Of a stretch of DNA of 64,000 bases, positions 61,157-64,000 are shown in pieces. The translations under genes were made by a program, and so were the position numbers. Origin of the DNA: Phycicoccus sp. Soil802 (lineage in GTDB: Bacteria > Actinomycetota > Actinomycetes > Actinomycetales > Dermatophilaceae); contig NZ_LMSS01000001.1 in assembly GCF_001429605.1 (NCBI RefSeq), positions 309,469 through 373,468 on the forward strand, given 5' to 3'. Each line of letters starts with the position of its first letter. Within the stretch, counting starts at the first letter, position 1. The notes under the pieces were generated by a model that was given only the letters and a program-made list of their open reading frames with translations, did not search any database and was not told where the DNA came from.

Positions 61157-61717
61157 ATGAGGAGTCGACTCGCCAGCCTCGTGCTGCGGGCCAGCCGCTG
61201 GACCGCCGTGGGGGAGGTGCCCCGGACCGGGGTCCTCGTGGGCGCGCCGCACACCTCCAACTGGGACTTCGTGATGATGCTGCTCATCATGTGGCGAGGT
61301 GGCGTGACCCCTCGGGTGCTGATCAAGAAGGAGCTGTTCAAGGGTCCGTTGGGCTGGCTGCTGCCGAGGCTCGGTGGGCTCCCGCTCGACCGGGACAACC
61401 CTGGAGCCGTGGTGCGGGAGCTGGTGCGTGAGGCGCGCAGTGGCGAGCCCTTCCTGCTGATCCTCGCGGCGGAGGGTACGCGCCAGAAGGGCGAGTACTG
61501 GAAGTCCGGCTTCTGGCGCATCGCGCGCTCGGCCAAGCTCCCGATCGCCCTTGCCTTCATCGACGGGCCTACTCGCACAGCAGGATTCGGTCCGACGATC
61601 ACGGCCACTGCTGACGTCGTGGCCGACATGGACAAGGTCAGGGAGTTCTACCGCGACAAGCGCGGCATCCACCCCGAGCTGCGCACCGAGCCCCGCCTGC
61701 GCGAGGAGCAGCGCTAG
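61157..61717 (+). CDS. 1-acyl-sn-glycerol-3-phosphate acyltransferase-like protein
   Basis: 186 residues. The PlsC catalytic motif appears as APHTSNWDF (the H-x4-D box), with KKELFKGPLGWLLPRLGGLP and the acceptor motif ILAAEGTRQKGEYWKSGFW. Acylates a lipid acceptor at the membrane face; lysophosphatidate is the usual substrate, though short members may differ. ATG 61157 follows GAGAGGC. Confidence 0.88.
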   Translation: MRSRLASLVLRASRWTAVGEVPRTGVLVGAPHTSNWDFVMMLLIMWRGGVTPRVLIKKELFKGPLGWLLPRLGGLPLDRDNPGAVVRELVREARSGEPFLLILAAEGTRQKGEYWKSGFWRIARSAKLPIALAFIDGPTRTAGFGPTITATADVVADMDKVREFYRDKRGIHPELRTEPRLREEQR

Positions 61718-61764
61718 GGCAGACTGCAGTGAGGCAGCTCTCGACCAGGACCGGAGGAGGCAGC

Positions 61765-62154
61765 GTGGCGGAGCGCAACGTCCTGGGTGGCGAGCTGGAG
61801 GAGTGTGGCACGAGCCCGATGACGGGCTTCTACCGCGACGGCTGCTGCACGTCGGGGCCGGAGGACCTGGGCAGCCACACGATCTGTGCCGTGGTCACGA
61901 GCGAGTTCCTCGAGCACCAGCGCGGCATCGGCAACGACCTCTCGACCCCGATGCCCGAGTACGGCTTCCCCGGCCTGGTGCCGGGTGACCGCTGGTGCGT
62001 CACCGCCCTGAACTGGGCCCGGGCCCACCGGGACGGAGCCGCAGCGCACGTCGTGCTCGCGGCCACCAACGAGGCGGTGCTGCGGGTGGTGCCCCTCGAG
62101 GCCCTGCGTCAGCACGCCGTCGACGTGCCGCCGGACCTGAGCTCGCTGACCTGA
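61765..62154 (+). CDS. DUF2237 protein
   Basis: 129 residues, matching DUF2237: NVLGGELEECGTSPMTGFYR, DGCCTSGPEDLGSHTICAVV, EFLEHQRGIGNDLSTPMPEY and WCVTALNWARAHRDGAAAHV. Conserved cysteines (EECG, DGCC) hint at metal or redox chemistry, unproven. GTG 61765 is preceded by GGAGGAGGC. Confidence 0.88.
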   Translation: MAERNVLGGELEECGTSPMTGFYRDGCCTSGPEDLGSHTICAVVTSEFLEHQRGIGNDLSTPMPEYGFPGLVPGDRWCVTALNWARAHRDGAAAHVVLAATNEAVLRVVPLEALRQHAVDVPPDLSSLT

Positions 62155-62174
62155 GCTCCCTGACCTGCGCGGGC

Positions 62175-62568
62175 TCAGCCCTTCTTGAGCTGTCGCCACC
62201 CACCGGCGCGGTTGTTGGCGATGATCTGGCGCAGGAACTCCAGGAGCGCCGGCTCGTCGATGGGGTCGCCCTCCCAGAACGCGATGGTCCGGGCGGTGGT
62301 GTTGTCGTGGCCGCCGGTCACGAGGCCGTGTGGGTCCGGAACGATCGCACCGTCGTAGACGAACAGGTTGACGTGGTCCTTCGTGGCCAGCAGCGCACAC
62401 ACGTTGCCGGCCAGGGCGAAGTAGGGCTGGACCCGTCGCTTGACGACCTCGCGCACCTCGGGATCGGCGGTGTGGATGATGTCGCGCAGGTGCTGGCACA
62501 GCTCGCTGCCAGCCCGGCAGCGGCTCGAGGTAGGCGTCCACGCCCGGGTCCCGGTGGTAGGTGTCCAT
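62175..62568 (-). pseudogene. DUF1801 protein gene with frameshift
   Basis: ATG 62568 opens MDTYHRDPGVDAYLEPLPG, a normal DUF1801 start, then runs out of frame. The continuation SELCQHLRDIIHTADPEVRE, followed by PYFALAGNVCALLATKDHVN and WEGDPIDEPALLEFLRQIIA, lies in another frame ending TGA at 62175. A single frameshift near 62505-62515 links them. It could be a true mutation or a sequencing error. Little else is decayed, so the event would be recent. Confidence 0.75.
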
Positions 62569-62623
62569 GAGAGGTAGACCGGCGCGCTGGGGCCGACTCA
62601 TCGGCATACCGGCTTGCTGGTGG

Positions 62624-64000
62624 TCAGCGCAGCGGCGCGCTCGGGGCGATGGCCGAGGCGAGCGGGAAGAGGACGGTGAAGGTGGATCCCTGCCCGAGCA
62701 CGGAGTCGACCCTGATCGTGCCCTCGTGCCCGTCGACGATCGCCTGCACGATCGACAGCCCGAGGCCGGTGCCCTGCACGGCGCGCTCGGTGGCGTCGGT
62801 CGACCTGAAGAACCGGCGGAAGACCTGTCGCTGGTCCTCCTCCGAGATCCCGTAACCGCTGTCGCTGACCACCAGTCGCGCCTTGGCGCCGCCCCGCTCG
62901 TCCCGCACGATGTCGAGGGTCAGCGTCACGATGCCGCCGTCGGGCGTGAACTTCACCGCGTTGGACAACAGGTTCAGGACGACCCGTTCGATGGCGGTGT
63001 CGTCGCCGTCCACCGTGACCGGTCGGCTGGCGATCTCGTGGCGCAGGTGGAGGTTTCGCCGCTGGGTGAGAGGACCGGTGGCCTCCCAGGCGTGGTCGAC
63101 GATGGCGGCGAGGTCGCAGGGTCGTTTGGCCAGGTTGAGCTGGCCGGACTCGATCCGCGAGTTGAGCAGCAGGTCCTCGATCAGGCCCAACAGCCGTCGT
63201 CCGTTGCGGTCGATCCGGGACACCAGGTCGAGCTGCTTGGGCGACATCTCCCCGACGGCCCCGTCCTCGAGCATCTCGGTGTACCCGAGCACGCTGGCCA
63301 GCGGGGTCCGGAACTCGTGGCTGACGGAGGAGAGGAAGTCGGTCTTGGTCTGGTCGAGGGCGGTGAGCTCCTCGACCGCGTTTCGCTCGCGCTGCAGCGC
63401 GAGCTGGACCGCCTCGGACGCGACCCGGCGCTCGGTGACGTCCTCGGCAACGCCGATGTAGCCGATCACCGAGCCGTCCTGGTCGACGATGGGGCTGATC
63501 GTGAGGTCGACCACGATCCGCTTCTGGTCGCTGGTCACCCAGGTCCAGTCGCGGGTCTCGCTGCGGCCGGCCTGGTCGAGCCCGTGGACCAGCACCTGTG
63601 GGCCCGGCGACAGGCCGAGCTCCGCGGCCCGGGCGGCCACCTCGGCCGGCTCGTGCAGCTCGACCCAGTTGAGCGAGCCGACGACGTCCTCGGACTGGTA
63701 GCCCAGCAGGTTCGTGGCCCCGCGGTTGAAGAGGGTGATGGTGCCGGTGGAGTCGGTGCCGATGATGGCGGTGGCCGCTGCCGAGTTCAGCACGGTCTGG
63801 GTGAAGGTCGCCTCGCTGAAGAGGTCGGCCAGCGCGTCGCGACGCTGGGCCGACGCCACGGCCAGCGCCAGACCGGTGACGGCGGCGGTGACGAGGAACG
63901 CCTGCGTGAGTGCCCCCACCGTCTCCGGGGCGACGGCGCCGGACTTTCCGGCGATGGCGAACGGCCCGTAGCCCTCGCTGGTGAGCCCGACCACGATGAC
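62624..64000 (-). CDS. PAS-containing sensor histidine kinase (5' truncated, MASE1-like)
   Basis: At least 458 residues, continuing beyond the window. The visible N-terminus (ALTQAFLVTAAVTGLALAVA) is the end of a membrane sensor, resembling MASE1. It is followed by a PAS domain (ATAIIGTDSTGTITLFNRGA, YIGVAEDVTERRVASEAVQL), HisKA with the phosphorylated His in SSVSHEFRTPLASVLGYTEM, and HATPase_c with the N box RVVLNLLSNAVKFTPDGG and G boxes VSDSGYGISEEDQRQVFRRF and GTGLGLSIVQAIVDGHEG. Likely a membrane-bound kinase sensing an intracellular or membrane signal. No response regulator is visible; it may lie upstream. Confidence 0.93.
   Translation of the reverse strand, partial: VIVVGLTSEGYGPFAIAGKSGAVAPETVGALTQAFLVTAAVTGLALAVASAQRRDALADLFSEATFTQTVLNSAAATAIIGTDSTGTITLFNRGATNLLGYQSEDVVGSLNWVELHEPAEVAARAAELGLSPGPQVLVHGLDQAGRSETRDWTWVTSDQKRIVVDLTISPIVDQDGSVIGYIGVAEDVTERRVASEAVQLALQRERNAVEELTALDQTKTDFLSSVSHEFRTPLASVLGYTEMLEDGAVGEMSPKQLDLVSRIDRNGRRLLGLIEDLLLNSRIESGQLNLAKRPCDLAAIVDHAWEATGPLTQRRNLHLRHEIASRPVTVDGDDTAIERVVLNLLSNAVKFTPDGGIVTLTLDIVRDERGGAKARLVVSDSGYGISEEDQRQVFRRFFRSTDATERAVQGTGLGLSIVQAIVDGHEGTIRVDSVLGQGSTFTVLFPLASAIAPSAPLR

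Overview
The window is 64 kb of dense, very GC-rich bacterial chromosome. Its gene content is that of an actinomycete: a coproporphyrin-type heme pathway (hemE, hemG, hemQ), HelR, LigD, DUF3000, DUF4349, DUF6153 and DUF1918/DUF1876 proteins, and a LexA box of the TCGAAC-N4-GTTCGA type. Many genes begin directly at the transcript start: a TAnnnT -10 box lies 6-8 nt before the ATG or GTG with no Shine-Dalgarno. Micrococcales, perhaps Intrasporangiaceae, is the best guess, but that is inference and no 16S or marker tree is available here.

Left part (1-13.6 kb): the tail of a chaplin-like, sortase-anchored repeat protein; an SOS-controlled gene of unknown function; a sugar ABC transporter operon (binding protein and two permeases) with a LacI regulator, divergent from a glycogen-debranching-type glycosidase; dxs; a GAF/PucR regulator with 3-hydroxybutyrate dehydrogenase; and a second SDR.

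Housekeeping block (13.6-35.7 kb): fadB/fadA fatty-acid beta-oxidation; RNase D; DUF3000; a DMT transporter; heme genes hemE, hemG and hemQ; a nuclease-like gene bracketed by long inverted repeats; msrB; ligD with a hydrolase; a pyrimidine-reductase-like gene; zapE; a PPK2 kinase; a VOC protein; an AidB-like acyl-CoA dehydrogenase; and a YihY membrane protein.

Accessory part (35.7-50.6 kb): three tRNA genes (Gly, Cys, Val) with a strong terminator are followed by gene remnants. Next comes a dormancy/stress cluster: three tandem-domain universal stress proteins, a DUF1918-DUF1876 fusion, a SHOCT membrane peptide and a flavin/PNPOx-like protein. A recurrent GGGACC-N3-GGCCC-like site resembling the DosR box (one copy fits the published mycobacterial consensus exactly) lies before several of these. 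Then follow a copper P-type ATPase under a CsoR-like operator, DUF305 and DUF6153 metal-associated proteins, two small secreted proteins of unknown function, a broken methyltransferase and an ABC-2 transporter.

Right part (50.8-64 kb): a Rieske-TPP enzyme fusion; an HtrA-like protease; a CHAD protein; small or broken genes; a spermidine-synthase-like protein; a MarR/NADPH-F420-reductase-like pair; helR behind a rifamycin-associated-type element; a hemerythrin; an acyltransferase; DUF2237; a frameshifted DUF1801 gene; and a histidine kinase cut by the window end.

The observations most worth pursuing are the inverted-repeat-bracketed nuclease gene at 24.4-25.6 kb, the DosR-like site series, the Rieske-TPP fusion, the SOS box on a leaderless micro-ORF, and the 12-bp tandem repeat before the glycosidase.
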